Counted from the stretch's first letter, positions 1-12,065 are shown. The stretch: 64,000 nt of DNA from Forficula auricularia (GCA_024734495.1 JALMQS010000085.1:20861539-20925538), one strand, 5' to 3'. Numbers and translations are program-made. Notes: generated by a model not told the origin, from the letters alone.

Positions 1-350
1 TCCGTCATGATAGGAAAGTTGAAATATTTCACGCCCCTCCACCTCAACGACCCTCTCTCCAAACCCCCCCCCGGACCCATGAACCACTCCCTCTGGACCC
101 CGCTCCCTGGACCCACTCCCCCTGGTCTACAGATTATGTATACAAAATTTGGTTAAGTTTGCCCAAAGGGCTAGCATTTTCATTTTTGACCCGCCCCCCC
201 CCCCGCCATTTTGGGTTGTTAGTTTTTGCATTTCTAGCCTTCTGGGTGCCCACAGTATATGTAGATATACAATATTTGGTTGAATTTGGTCCAAAATGCT
301 AGAATTTTCATTTTTTTGACTCCATTCCTCCATGTCTTCATCAATGGTTA
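1..350 (-). repeat. Dispersed repeat, minus orientation, within a Piwi intron
   Basis: Carries the phrase ACCAAATTTTGTATACATAA in reverse, also found near 13620, 18700, 50700 and 60660, together with a run of G/C homopolymers. No coding sequence was recognised. It lies upstream of the first visible Piwi exon, so it is probably intronic. Confidence 0.5.
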
Positions 351-883
351 CCAATAATAACCGAAAAATCAAAAATCCAATGTAGAATGGTTTTTCTTCA
401 TGTTTTTAATTTTTATATAATGTCATCATTAAAAAAAACAATATGAGTAAACAAAAACAGTCGTCAGGAAAGAATTTGAGTAAACAAAAACATGGCAACA
501 GAATCAGCCATCAATCACAGATCTTTAATTAATTTAACCCCCAATTCACCCCCTTAGAGGTGGATTTCGTAAAATCCCTTCCTAGCTGACATCTACGCCG
601 TATAAAGTACCTCTATTCCAAATTTCAAGTCCGTAGGTCTAGTAGTTTTGGAGATATCGTGTTGAGTGAGTGAGTGGTATTTCGCTTTTATATAATATAG
701 ATATTGTCAGATTGTATACATGTGAATGAATACTCTTTACGCCTCTAAATAATAAAATCCTTCTTATAGTTGGATGTCATGTTCATGGAACCCTAATTTA
801 TTCAATTTTTATTTAAGCTACTGTTTAATTCAATTTATATATTTTAAAATTTTTACTAATATATATCAAATGCTATTTTTTAG

Positions 884-1025
884 GTAAACCTATGTTATTG
901 ACGACTGCATTAACTAATTGGGCTGTTGTCTATCCGAGACAGTTGAAAAAACCCTTGGACGATTTTCTTGCTTTGATCATTAAAACTTCAGAACCAATGA
1001 GATTTCGAGTATCTCCTCCAATACT
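884..1025 (+). CDS. piwi-like: Piwi-like exon (MID region)
   Basis: The acceptor TTTTTAG precedes 884. It encodes [18 protein letters not shown] and RFRVSPPIL. The exon starts with two bases of a split codon and ends with CT before GTACGT; the split Leu codon is completed by the first base of the next exon. Confidence 0.85.
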
Positions 1026-4000
1026 GTACGTTTTATCATTAATAAAAGCTTCTTTCGTGATAGATACCCGTAACGACCTATATCTAGCCCATACATACAT
1101 AGAGAGAATTTGATTGTTCTTGGTTAATTGATTAGGAATATATCCAAACGCATTCGATAGATCTTAGGATCTAAACAAAAATGGTATAAATTAATTGCAA
1201 TTTTAGAAACGCAAAAATAATGAATTGCTTTTAAAATTTTATTTCACAATATACCGGGTGAGTTTTTTATCTTGAGACAGTCTTATAACTCAAAAACAGT
1301 GCAATATGGAAAAAAGTTTCAAATAAAAGTTTATTTATATCGAGGGGGAAACTAAACTACACTATTGTTTGTCGCCGTAGAACAAGCTTTCAAGGGTATT
1401 TCGAGGTCAAGTTCTGTTTTTTAAATGGAACCCGATATTTTTCATTACGTCTACTTAATTTACAAAAAAAACTGAACAACTTTCATAAGAACTATTTTTT
1501 TATACGACATCAAATAAAATAATAAAATATTAAATCATTTAGATCTAAAAAAATCTTAATAATTATTTTTAACAATTATTTAACTTAATTATCAAATAAT
1601 AATGATTAAATAATTAATTACTAAATAAATAATTATTAAATCGAAAAGTCACAACAATGAAAATAAGTGTTTATAATGATATTAAAACTTCGTTATACTC
1701 AGATTTAAGAGATTATTTTCTACTTAATAGTACCTACTAGTTAAAATTCTTGAGTTTAAAAAGTTTATTTCTCGTGACAATCCAGTAGATATAGTATTAC
1801 CATAATAAAAATGGACCATTTTTTGTTGAAAACAGAATTGAAATGGTCTTAATGAATGTGGAAGAAGCTGAAGCTCTGAATGTGGGGCTGCCACTGAAAT
1901 GGATGCCGAGCGTTTTCCTGACAAGAATTCACCCTCACACCCTTCATTGTATCGTGTTGTAAATCTGTTAAAAAAACAGGAAATGTAAAGGCTACGAAGA
2001 AACTGAAACTGGCCAAAATAACGAAATTGGAAATTCATCCAAAAGACTTATTGCGATACACTCTGGAATGTCATAGAACAGTGGCTCAAAATTATTAAAT
2101 TATTAATTATTATTTCATTATTTATTTAATAGTTAATCATTTAATCATTTATTATTTGGTAATTAAGTTAAATAATTGTTAAAAATAATTATTAAGATTT
2201 TTTTAGGAGATCTAATTGTTTTAATATTTTGTCTATTTGATGTCGTATAAAAAATAGTTCTAATGAAATTTGTTCAGTTTTTTTTTTAAATTAAGTAAAC
2301 GTATAGAAAAATATAGGGTTCTATTTAAAAAACAGAACTTCACCTCGAAATACCCTTGAAAGCTTGTTCTATAGCGACAAACAATAGCGTAGATTAGTTT
2401 CCCCTCGATTTAAACAAACTTTAAAAAAATTTGAAACTTTTTTCCATATAATGCTCTGTTTTTGAATTATAAGACCGTCTCTCAAGATAAAAAACTCACC
2501 CGGTATATACTTATGTTTTTATTATGACTGAGTGAGAGAGCAGTGAATTAACATGGCAATTTGCTAACGGTTTTGAGATTTCTGAAAATGTTCGTTGAAC
2601 TTTATTCCAACACGTACATTAATCGTTCGTGGTAACAAAAAGAACCCTTCGCATTTACATTGTTGAATGATTCAGTACATATCCCTAAAAAATGTTCGGA
2701 ACCTCTACCACGAAGGAAGTTTATATAATATAGAACAATATTATTTCATTTCATTTATCTCTGTGTCTTTAATTAATCCCTATATATTGATAATTTTAGG
2801 TGTGATGTCCAAGATGACAGACCAACAAATCTGGTTAATGCCATAGAAAAGGTCATTTCGACCAAAAATCCCCAACTGGTGATGACAATCGTCACCAATA
2901 ATAGAGGCGATCGATACAGCGCTATTAAAAAGAAATGCTGCGTAGATCGAGCAGGTAACAATCTTAATTTCATTCAAAATCCTTAGGAAACTTTTCCTAT
3001 AATTTTTTATTGTGCATTTTTAGTTGCCAGCCAAGTTGTAGTAGCCAAGACTTTGAACTCCAAATCAGTTATGTCCATTGCCACCAAAGTTGCAGTTCAA
3101 ATGAACTGCAAATTGGGAGGTTCGCCATGGACCGTTGAGGTTCCCTTAACCGGACTCATGGTCTTTGGGTTTGATGTTTGCCACGATTCAAGCTCGCGTG
3201 GCAAATCCTACGGAGCCCTAGTAGGCTCTCTTGATAAAACCTTCACAAGATACTTCTCAGCTGTATCCGCCCATCAATCAGGAGAAGAGCTCTCTAATGA
3301 CTTAGTGAGCAATGTCATAAGTAAGTAGGATTTTTTTCCCTTTTTATTTAGAATTAAAGTCCTACTTAGACAATTCGAAATTGAATAATAAACTGATGTG
3401 GCCATCCACATGATGACTTGACCAATACAACCTCTCGTATATCAAAATTAAATAAAATACAAATATATATAGATATATTTTTAACCATGGAAATTGTTAC
3501 AATATTAATTATTAACAGTGAAAGCAAAGATTTAAGTATCTTTTTGAGTGTCTTTTTTTGAAAAAAGATGGAAATTATTTCAAAAATCAACCCAGTATAT
3601 AATATTAATAAATGAATTTAACTTTTAAGGACATCATAGATATTAGAGAAATATTTTTACATTGCATATCAGAGAGGTTCGTCCCCTTAGGAATCGAACC
3701 CAAGCGCTAACTAAGCTTACCGGGCCAGTAGCCAAACCCTTAAGACAAATCTCTCTCTGACATGCAACCAAGGGCGGATCCAAGAATTTTTTTATGGGGG
3801 GGGGGAGAATGTATATAAGGTGCCCGATGTATATAAGATATACTTATATATATAGAATTTTATTTTCAATTTTAAAATTTAAAAAAAAAAAATGTTTTTT
3901 TTTTTTACAAATTTTTTTGCCAGGCACGGGCCTCTATAAGGGTCGCCCCCCCCTGGATCCGCCCTTGCATGCAACATATATAAGTATTATAGCTAAAGAT

Positions 4001-5899
4001 TTTTCACTCCCTTCAACTCAAAGGGAATAGTGAAAAATTCCTGCTAAACTGAAAAAGTTTTCAGTGAGGGACCCATTAATTTTACAGTGAAATCAAAGAT
4101 TCTTTTTGAGTGTCTTTTTTTAAAAAAGATGGAAATTATTTCAAAAATCAACCCAGTATATAATATTAATAAATGAATTTAACTTTTAAGGACATCATAG
4201 ATATTAGAGAAATATTTTTACATTGCATATCAGAGAAGTTCGTCCCCTTAGGAATCGAACCCAAGCGCTAACTAAGCTTACCGGGCCAGTAGCCAAACCC
4301 TTAAGACAAATCTCTCTCTGACATGCAACATATATAATACTTATATAATTCTCTGACATGCAACATATATAATACTTATATATGTTGCATGTCGAGAGAG
4401 ATTTGTCTTAAGGGTTTGGCTACTGGCCCAGTAAGCTTAGTTAGCGCTTGGGTTCGATTCCTAAGGGGACGAACCTCTCTGATATGAAATGTAAAAATAT
4501 TTCTCTAATATCTATGATGTCCTTAAAAGTTAAATTCATTTATTAATTATTAAAATAAAAAAATAAAATAAAAATTTATTCCAAGCTTTTATTATTTTCA
4601 GAGGCATTGCATAAATACAGAGAGTTCAATCAAGGTAGCCTACCACAACGAATTCTTATCTATCGAGATGGTGTTGGTGATGGAAATATTCCCTATGTTA
4701 TGAATCATGAAATTGAGCTTTTAAAAGTAAGTATAGTATTTCAATTTACATCTAAAAATTAACAAAATACATTACACTTTTATGAAAATTATATACAATC
4801 GTCAATTAAGATTTGAATTTATTTATATAAAAAATAAATAAAAAATTGTTAAATATGTCAATATAATTTATTATTAAAAAAAAAGGTTTTAGGCTTAGCT
4901 TAAAGAAGTTTATGGGCTCAACGAAATAAAAATGGCCTTTATAATTGTTTCCAAAAGGATCAATACTAGGATATTTTCAAAATATGATGAAAAACAATTG
5001 CCAGGAACTGTTGTCGATGATGAGATCACTCTACCTCATAGGTAATTATTTTTTATTTGACCATACATTATGGTCAAGTATTGTAATCGTGCATGAAAGT
5101 GTTTTTTTTTTGCTTCTTTTTTTTCGAAATATCTCAAAAACAGCTTAAACTATTTTGATAAAAAAATTGAGTCAAACCATGGCTTTACGGTTCTACAAAA
5201 AAGCCCTAATGAGTGAACATCGAAAAAAATATATTTTACGAAATATTAATTATTTTGTCATAATGTCTGGTTAGTACTTTACCAAATTTCTAATATCAAA
5301 ACGAAATTTCACTGTCAAAAATTAAAATTAAAATATTTCCAAACTAAAAAAAACAAAAAAAAACAAGAAAAATGAAATCAAATATAAAAGTAACCTTATA
5401 ATATAATAAAAAGAGTTATTTTTTTGTTGGTTGCCAAAAATGGGGGGGGGGGGGTTAAAAAATTAGAAGCAATTTAAAAGTTTTTCCGAATTTGACCTTG
5501 TTTGACAACTAATAAATAATTATCTTCTATTTCTTTCCACAGATATGATTTCTTTTTAGTGTCACAGTCTGTCAGACAGGGAACTGTGAGTCCCACTTCC
5601 TATAATGTGATTTCAGATAATATTGGATTATCCCCCGACCGAATTCAGAGGCTAACATATAAATTAACACATTTATATTATAATTGGAGCGTAAGTTTAT
5701 TTTATTTATTTGTTATTAAGTATATTATTATATGGTATGTTTTAATTAATCAATTTATTTATTTATTTTCGTTATTTTAGGGAACAGTTCGAGTTCCTGC
5801 TCCAGTTCAGTATGCACATAAGCTCGCATTCTTGGTGGCCCAAGCACTCCACGTTAGTCCTAATAATGATTTAAATAATGTCCTTTTTATTTCTTGTAA
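884..5899 (+). CDS. piwi-like: PIWI-clade Argonaute (Piwi/Aubergine-like), 3' seven exons
   Basis: This is the C-terminal part (about 375 residues) of a PIWI-clade Argonaute, the piRNA-guided nuclease that silences transposons in the germ line. Exons: 884-1025, 2800-2954, 3024-3320, 4602-4726, 4899-5041, 5543-5690 and 5781 onward. All junctions have GT-AG ends and matching phases. Seen directly: [10 protein letters not shown] in the MID region, [15 protein letters not shown], then the PIWI domain with the catalytic aspartates in FGFDVCHD and IYRDGVGDG and the catalytic histidine in QYAHKLAF, so the DDH triad is intact. [21 protein letters not shown] is typical of Piwi rather than Ago proteins. 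The N-terminal and PAZ parts must lie upstream of the window. The last exon is frameshifted at its very end (see the exon entry). I cannot separate piwi from aubergine orthology by eye. Confidence 0.93.
1026..2799 (+). other. Piwi intron filled by a foldback element
   Basis: No exon was seen between the two Piwi exons. The intron holds the CCGGGTGAG foldback described at 1255-2506 and AT-rich filler. Confidence 0.7.
1255..2506. mobile_element. Foldback element, CCGGGTGAG termini, TATA target duplication
   Basis: The left end (CCGGGTGAGTTTTTTATCTT) and the right end are inverted copies, flanked by TATA. Arms of several hundred bases continue with the tract around AACAAGCTTTCAAGGGTATT (left) and its complement near 2345-2370. 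Relatives are at 9254-9597 and near 43250-43850. No transposase was seen, so it is non-autonomous. Confidence 0.75.
2800..2954 (+). CDS. piwi-like: Piwi-like exon (MID to PIWI)
   Basis: Bounded by AATTTTAG and GTAACA. It encodes [18 protein letters not shown] and then [15 protein letters not shown]. The final G joins TT of the next exon to give the Val in DRAVASQVV. Confidence 0.93.
3024..3320 (+). CDS. piwi-like: Piwi-like exon (PIWI domain, first catalytic Asp)
   Basis: Encodes [27 protein letters not shown] and [13 protein letters not shown], which includes the first catalytic Asp. A perfect GTAAGT donor follows at 3321. Confidence 0.95.
3600..3770 (-). repeat. tRNA-like SINE fragment, minus orientation
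   Basis: On the minus strand it reads GGTTCGATTCC (pol III B box) near 3688-3700, preceded by a tRNA-like head. Further copies are at 4145-4330 (-), 4384-4545 (+) and 59430-59600. Confidence 0.6.
3771..3966. mobile_element. Short element with AAGGGCGGATCC inverted termini
   Basis: Begins AAGGGCGGATCC and ends GGATCCGCCCTT, and includes poly-G/poly-C runs next to the ends. A second copy with the same ends is at 31970-32338. It resembles a MITE; no coding sequence. Confidence 0.6.
4145..4550. repeat. Foldback of two tRNA-like SINE copies
   Basis: The left copy (about 4145-4330) and the right copy (about 4384-4550) are inverted relative to each other around a short AT-rich loop repeated as ACATGCAACATATATAATAC. 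It sits in the Piwi intron before exon 4602-4726. Confidence 0.65.
4602..4726 (+). CDS. piwi-like: Piwi-like exon (second catalytic Asp)
   Basis: The acceptor is ATTTTCAG. It encodes [20 protein letters not shown] followed by VGDG, with the second catalytic Asp. It ends at a codon boundary before GTAAGT. Confidence 0.95.
4899..5041 (+). CDS. piwi-like: Piwi-like exon
   Basis: The acceptor GGCTTAG is chosen because the other AG at 4891-4892 would leave an in-frame stop. It encodes [20 protein letters not shown] through DEITLPHR and ends AG before GTAATT. Confidence 0.9.
5543..5690 (+). CDS. piwi-like: Piwi-like exon
   Basis: Encodes [20 protein letters not shown] and then [20 protein letters not shown]. 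It lies between TTTCCACAG and GTAAGT. Confidence 0.95.
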
Positions 5900-6041
5900 A
5901 GATAATTTTTTTTCTCGCATCGCAAATTCAGTGTTACATATTTTTTATAATATTGTAAATATTTTTGAACAATATTTAATAAACGCATTTGTTCCTTTAA
6001 CAATCTCGATTGTTTCTTTAGTTTTTGAATTGAGAGAATAA
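5781..6041 (+). CDS. piwi-like: Piwi-like terminal exon with read-through extension
   Basis: Encodes [20 protein letters not shown], including the catalytic His, then [13 protein letters not shown]. Read as given, the frame continues through ISCKDNFF to a stop at 6039-6041, about 47 unrelated, hydrophobic residues. PIWI proteins normally stop here with a short hydrophobic tail ending in Leu. If the five-T run at 5884-5888 had six T's, the reading would be LFYFL and a stop using 5897-5899, which is the expected ending. So either the assembly has lost one T or the allele is truly frameshifted. The two sequences after the run differ greatly in plausibility, and I favour the shorter ending. Confidence 0.88.
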   Translation, partial: GTVRVPAPVQYAHKLAFLVAQALHVSPNNDLNNVLFISCKDNFFSRIANSVLHIFYNIVNIFEQYLINAFVPLTISIVSLVFELRE

Positions 6042-6930
6042 ATTTTAAACTTTTGAAAAAATAGAGTAAAGGGTGTAATAAATTCAAAGATTTATACAAA
6101 CATCAAAACATCAAAGAGCGTTAATATTAGTATTAACTCAGTAAACTTCGGATGATTGGTCATCATCAATAATCCGAAATTAATATTGAGTATTAGCTTA
6201 TAAACTCTGTTGAAGTTTCTATTCTCATTCACTGTGAAACTACACACCACTTTACTCTATTAACTAACATCATGTTTCACCTAAAACCTACACCACTTTC
6301 CATAAGTAAAAATTTTAAAAAAATGTTTTATATATGATTATATGTAGATGAATTTTGGCCTCGAATTTCTGTTTTGTCTATTCTAATGTGAATATTTCAT
6401 TAAAAGTATCTAATCTAGATAGTTTCACCCTTAATATAAACTTTTGTTAAGAGAGAATGGAGCAGATTCTAGGTGAAACATTAAAAAAATAAAAATTCAA
6501 ATAAATAAATTACTAGGTGGTATTCACAAAAAAATTTATTATTATTATTTATTTGTGAATCGTATCTAGTAATTTATATATTTCAATTTTTATTTTTTAA
6601 TTTATTAATATGTTTCTCCTTGAACCTACAACCATTCTCCCTTAACAAAAGTTTATATTTAGGCGAAACTATCTAGATTAGATATTTTAATGAAATATTC
6701 ACATTAGAATGTCAAGAATATTCAAGATTCTTAATCCCAATTTACGCTTTTTCAATGACATTGAATATGAATAAAAATTTGTTCTTATTTAGATTAAAGA
6801 TTATTTATTCATATAAATACCTTTACAAATACATTATTGTATATACAATACAGGCAACTCATTTTGATGAAGTTTATAGCATTTAGTAAAATTTTACTTG
6901 TTACATTAAAATTTTTTTTTACATTATTGG
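6042..6930. repeat. Post-Piwi AT-rich region with foldback 6385-6715
   Basis: The stretch around TATTTCATTAAAAGTATCTA (6394 onward) recurs inverted before 6715, as do AACTTTTGTTAAG and AGGTGAAACAT. The centre is AT-rich. No gene seen. Confidence 0.55.
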
Positions 6931-7127
6931 GTTACGGGGAGGCGCAAGAGCAAGACTATTGCCACAGGCGGCTCTTAAAGGAATGACATGACTTAGAATC
7001 TTCAAACCTTCAAGACCCGGTGCATAAATACCTACGCCAACACCCTCTCACTTGATCAACTTTCCCTTCTCTTCGGTAATGTAAGGGTCTTTCGAGATCA
7101 TCTTACTGGTGCGCCCCTTCTTGCATT
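6931..7127 (+). other. Unassigned segment before LINE fragment
   Basis: Higher in GC than its surroundings. A short stretch can be read as LSLDQLSLLFGNVRVF, but I cannot assign it. Possibly another decayed retroelement. Confidence 0.25.
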
Positions 7128-7811
7128 CTATTGGTCCTAGTATGTACAAAAAAGAACAAAACGAGACAGGAATGCATCAAAATTAACCAAGAAAACCTAG
7201 AAGGAGTTAAGGAATTCCGCTACCTAGGAAGTAAAATAACATGGGATGGGAGGAGCAAAAACGAAATTAAATCAAGAATTGCCCAAGCAAAAATGGGGTT
7301 TAATTCAAAACAAAAACTACTATGCTCCTCCTCAATCAGCTTAGTAAACAGGAAGTTGCTATTGAAGACATATGTATGGAGCATAGCCATGTACGGGTGT
7401 GAAACCTGGACAATTGGAAAAGCGGAGAGAAAGAGATTGGAGGCTTTCGAAATGTGGTGCTACAGAAGAATAATGAATATCAAATGGATGGATAAAATTA
7501 CAAATAAAGAAGTTCTTGGAAGAATCAGAGAAAGAAGAACCTTGGTGGAAGAGTCTGAAGAAGAGAAGAGGTCAGATGATGGGGCACACACTGAGACATG
7601 GGGGACTGCTTAGGGGATATCTTGGAGGGAGAGGTGGGAAAGAAAAGGGGAAGGGGAAGACCCAGATTAGAATATTTCAACCAAATAATTGGGGAAATGG
7701 GATGCCAGACATTTAGAGAGGTCAAACAGCTGGCGGGGGACAGAGTCGAGTGGAGACGGATTGTTGCATCAAACCAGTCTTAGACTGTATACTCAATGAT
7801 GATGATGATTA
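7128..7811 (+). mobile_element. Non-LTR retrotransposon (RTE-like) 3' fragment
   Basis: Encodes the thumb and C-terminal part of a LINE reverse transcriptase: EFRYLGSKITWDG, RKLLLKTYVWSIAMYGCETW, RLEAFEMWCYRRIMNIKW, then after frameshifts MGDCLGDILEGEVGKKRGRG and RLEYFNQIIG. The 5' two thirds are missing, as is usual for 5'-truncated LINE insertions, and the frame is broken near 7545-7610. The tail ends in repeated GAT trinucleotides, as in RTE-type elements. A closely similar 5'-truncated copy is at 49381-49859, so the family was recently active. Confidence 0.85.
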
Positions 7812-8597
7812 ATATAAAAAAATGATCCTGCGAGTCCTCATTCAAAGGACAACTTATGGCAGGTTGTTCGCTTTATGTACATATATGCCATGAAGCTCTG
7901 GAATTCCATTCTATCAATATGAGAGTCGTTAAATACATTGAAGTGCAGAAAAATCGACCCACCAATAAAAACTTTATTAAATAGTAAATCATTTTTAATT
8001 TTTTACAAGGAACCATACATTATTGAAATTATTGCTTATTGCAAGTGTAATTGCCACTTGTTGTTGACTTAGCCCTTGATTAATTATTAGGCACACAATT
8101 TGAACTGCTTGAACTTCAGAAATATCCATTTTGTATATTTTATCTTTCTATCAATGATGCTTAATTCGAAATTATTCATTTTATTGATATTTCAAATGGA
8201 ATTTGATCTTTTATTAAAACTTTATTTAAATTAAAGTAATAGTGAAAAAGTATAATAATTTGTAATTGTTTCTTTTAATTTAATTTTTCTTATTTTTTTT
8301 TTTTATAAAATTCAAAAATTATCAACAATATTTATTGAATATGTTAGTTTAAGAGTTAATGGAACAAATTATATGAATATTTGTAAAAATTTTAAAAATA
8401 ATTTGCTATTTAGTAAAGTTTTAATTAGTGGGTCGATTTTTTTACACCGTAGTGTAGTTTTAAAACTAAATATTTTTTAATGTTATTTATCCAGCAAAAG
8501 GCTTGGACTATAAAAATATTCTATTGTAAATTTTTGATTCATATTTTATTTATTTATTTTTTTATTAGATTTTTTGCTTGTAGAAATTAATATTGTT
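7812..8597. other. AT-rich intergenic with inverted segment
   Basis: Contains a weak inverted pair, AAAATCGACCCACCAATAAA near 7950 and its relative near 8420-8440, suggesting a decayed foldback. No gene seen. Confidence 0.35.
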
Positions 8598-8815
8598 TTT
8601 TTTTTATTTATTGTCACCGGAAACTAAGCCCATTTCAGACAGCACATCAGTAAAGTGTTAGTAGGGTTAGTGAGGAGCCGAGTTTTAGCCGATAGAAATT
8701 TTATATGCTGAAGCCAGATCGAACCCCGGCCTCCCGCTTGAACATCGTCATCAACGATGCTGAAGCGGTGCCAGCGCGTTAGCCAGCTCGGCCAACCCAA
8801 CTTCCCAGAAATTGT
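8598..8815 (-). mobile_element. tRNA(Ser/Leu)-like SINE
   Basis: On the minus strand the head reads as a tRNA-like sequence with an A box (approximately TGGCTAACGCG) and a region matching a long variable arm, then a B box in GGGGTTCGATC. The second copy at 22395-22610 is better preserved. The 3' part shares TAGTAGGGTTAGTGAG with that copy. Confidence 0.7.
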
Positions 8816-9253
8816 TGAAAACAATAATCTTATCTATACCTATATATAAATTTTATATATATATATATATATGTATATATAAGGAGTATATATACAATAC
8901 ACATATATCTTACAGAGTGTATATATAATGCGCAGAGATAATTCAGGGATCATATGGGTCAAAATAAAGAAAAAAGTTCACATAAACATTTAGTATGTCC
9001 GGAAACGGTTCTTTTACAAAGCTATTAACCATTTAGTCTTTTTTTTATCAAACAATTTGGACCGCCTTGACAGAGTGAGTTGAAATTTTGCACGGAACTC
9101 ATCAATGTAAAGAACCTGGTGTGGAAAAAATATCCAATTTGATCCAATAATATATATTCCGTTTCGAAAGGAAGGCCATTTAAAAATATGTATTTAAATA
9201 CCATATACGACATGGGTGTATAGAGAAACTATCGTCACAAATATATTTATACC

Positions 9254-9597
9254 GGGTGAGTTTTTTATCTTGAGACAGTCTTAGAACTCAAAAACAGTTG
9301 CATTATATGAAAAAAAGTTTCAAATAAAAGTTTATTTATATCAAAAGAGGGAAAACTAAACTAAGCTATTGTTTGTCGACCTAGAACAAGCTTTCAAGGG
9401 TATTTCAAGGTCAACTTCAGTTTTTTTAATATATTTTCTTAAGATTGCCTAAATTTACAAAAAAATCTGAACAACTTTTATTAACACTATTTTTTATCTG
9501 ACATCAAATAAACAAAATATTCAAATCAGTTATATCTCAAAAAAAAATTCTAATTAAAAAGCAGTGTAGTTATGTTTCTGGTTTGGTTCGGTGCTGT
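9254..9597. repeat. Partial copy of CCGGGTGAG foldback
   Basis: Matches the left arm of the 1255-2506 element, starting ACCGGGTGAGTTTTTTATCT, and is cut by the assembly gap. Confidence 0.7.
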
Positions 9598-9697
9598 NNN
9601 NNNNNNNNNNNNNNNNNNNNNNNNNNNNNNNNNNNNNNNNNNNNNNNNNNNNNNNNNNNNNNNNNNNNNNNNNNNNNNNNNNNNNNNNNNNNNNNNN
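9598..9697. other. Assembly gap, 100 N
   Basis: A run of exactly 100 N, presumably a placeholder gap. It lies between a foldback arm and a palindrome, structures that commonly break assembly. Confidence 0.99.
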
Positions 9698-10320
9698 CTG
9701 AAAATGTAGAAGAATCGACTTAAAATCAAAAAGACTAAAATTTTTTATGGCAAACAACTCAAGCTTGGAGTTGTTTGCCAAAAAAGAATTTAGCCTTTTT
9801 GATTTTAAGTCGATTCTTCTACATTTTCAGTAGAGGTTTCCATTGGCTAGTCAAAACATCAAAAATGGAATGCAACAAAGGTTATTCCTCTAGAATTAGA
9901 TAAGAATCGATCGTTATTTTTGATTTTAAGTCGATTCCTCCATGTCTTCAGCAATGGTTACCAATAATAATCGAAACGTCAAAAATCCAATATAGAATTG
10001 ATTATTCCTCAAGTACTAGATGAGAATCAATCGCTATTTTTGGTTTAAAGTCGATTTCTCTATGTCTTCAGCAATGGTTACTAATAAAAACCGAAACGTC
10101 AAAAATCCAATATAGAATGATTATTCCTCAAGTACTAGATGAGAATCAATCGCTATTTTTGGTTTAAAGTCGATTTCTCTATGTCTTCAGCAATGGTTAC
10201 TAATAAAAACCGAAACGTCAAAAATCCAATATAGAATGATTATTCCTCAAGTACTAGATGAGAATCAATCGCTATTTTTGGTTTAAAATCGATTTCTCTG
10301 TCTTCAGCAAAGGTAACGGA
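9698..10320 (-). repeat. 119-bp tandem repeat array, palindromic end
   Basis: About five units with a phrase such as AATCAATCGCTATTTTTGGT and GAAACGTCAAAAATCCAAT. The left end is a near-perfect palindrome around CAACTCAAGCTTGGAGTTG. Same family as 12236-13262 and 24048-25775. Confidence 0.9.
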
Positions 10321-11060
10321 TAAGAAAACAACGCAGTTGCTATGGTTACTCATAAAAATTCCTCCCAAATTTTTAGCATTTCACAGAGAGAAGCCTATCC
10401 ATTCTTACTTAAGCAAGGCTAAATGAGCTATATTAAAACTTTCAAATGAATAAATTTTAAAGAATTTAAAAAATTAAAAAGTACCATCTTACTCTAGAGT
10501 AAAGTACTTTAAAATATAATTTTACTAAAAACTTTATTTAACCTTTTTTGTGGTCCCCAAGGTACTTAATTAGGATATTAAATTTCATCAAAATTGGTTA
10601 AGTCATTTTCAAGATATTTAGAAAAACTAAAAAAGTACTGAAATAAAGTACTAATGTTTGTGGGCCGATATGTACCAAAAACTAATCAGCGCTTCATTTT
10701 GTTAAACTAATGGTAGGTTTTCAATTTCATTTCAATCGGTGCAACGGTGTGGAAAAAATCGTGGGCCAAAAAAGCGATAACATACATCCATCCATACATC
10801 ATACATACATACATCCATCCGCACGCACTAAATGAAAAAATCGCACTTTTTGCCTCTCGACGAGACCCCATGTAATTTTTGGCAAAACCGTCACGTGCTA
10901 ATATTCAACCTAATTGAATACTACAATTTGTGACTTTAATTGAGTCCATGGGTTCCGTAGTCTTTACCTGAGGACCCTTTGAAGCCACGCTTGCCCCGAG
11001 AGCGATTACAATACTTTACCCATGCTTTGCATTGGATAAAGTAAATGGGACCAATCGGAA
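10321..11060 (-). repeat. Body of the 119-bp repeat element, inverted copy of 23315-24050
   Basis: Reads as the reverse complement of 23315-24050, for example TTACTCATAAAAATTCCTCC here and GGAGGAATTTTTATGAGTAA there. It ends in ACCCATGCTTTGCATTGGAT. A (CATACATC)-like microsatellite lies near 10790-10830. Confidence 0.85.
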
Positions 11061-12065
11061 GGTAGGCTGAACCCAATGCAAATTTTTTTTCAAAATCGGT
11101 TCACAATTGGCGGAGATATGAGGTAACATAGGCACAAAAAAAAAAAAATTCAGTCGAATACAGAACCTCCTCCTTTTTTGAAGTCGGTTAAAAATATAAT
11201 AATATATATTATGGATATATATCGTCGCCTTAAAGTGTAAACCTAGCTAACTCACAGCAAGGAAATTTTACAGGGCAGACAAAAAACAAAATTTAATATT
11301 GTTGTTATGGAAAGAAACTATTTTTAACCGACTTCAAAAAAGGAGGAGGTTCTCTATTCGATTGAATTTTTTTTTTTTTTTTTTTTTTGTGCCTATGTTA
11401 CCTCATATCTCCGCCAATTGTCAACCGATTTTGAAAAATTTTTTTGCATTGGGTCCAGTCTAGCTTCCGATTGGTCCCATTTTTTTTTCGATTTTTTTCA
11501 TAGGTATTAGACCTTTTTTATTAGGTTTGTTTAGACCTAACCTCTTTGTTTATGAACCGATTTCGATGGTTCTTTTTTTATCCGAAAGGGGGTGTCTTAG
11601 GAATGGTGTCATATTAATTTGGTCAAGTTCTGATGATATGATCACTATTAATAACATCACTAAAAAGAGAAAAATAAAAATTTTTAAGAAAAAATAAAAA
11701 CCGACTTCAAAAAATTAAATGCAACAAATAAAATACACTAAAAGGTATAAAATAATTATTATCTTATTTAGTTACAACTAAACGACGAAATATTAACATG
11801 AAATTACTTTTGGAAGTCGGTGGCAAACAAACTATAACTAAAAGCGAGCATATCCTCCAAACCTACTAAGTAGAGAAGTAAGATCCGTCGAGTGCGATTC
11901 ATAAAAGGTATATGTTTGGCACCGACTTCAAAAAGTAATTTCGTGTTAATATTTCGTCGTTTAGTTGTAACTAAATAAGATAATAATTATTTTATACCTT
12001 TTAGTGTATTTTATTTGTTGCATTTAATTTTTTGAAGTCGGTTTTTATTTTTTTCTTAAAAATTT
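11061..12065. repeat. Composite of CCGACTTCAAAAA foldback elements
   Basis: Two inverted copies of the AACCGACTTCAAAAAAGGAG end lie at about 11090-11190 and 11325-11480. They are followed by a foldback at 11697-12045 with arms of about 120 bp (AAATGCAACAAATAAAATAC) around the spacer GATCCGTCGAGTGCGATTCA. Other copies: 43848-45665, 47680-48380 and 58850. Confidence 0.8.

Noticed and set aside
9554..9781. Open frame through the assembly gap
   Set aside because: Runs through 100 N, so it has no meaning.
9900..10250. GAAACGTC in the 119-bp units as another hammerhead
   Set aside because: No CTGANGA box lies upstream on that strand at a usable distance.
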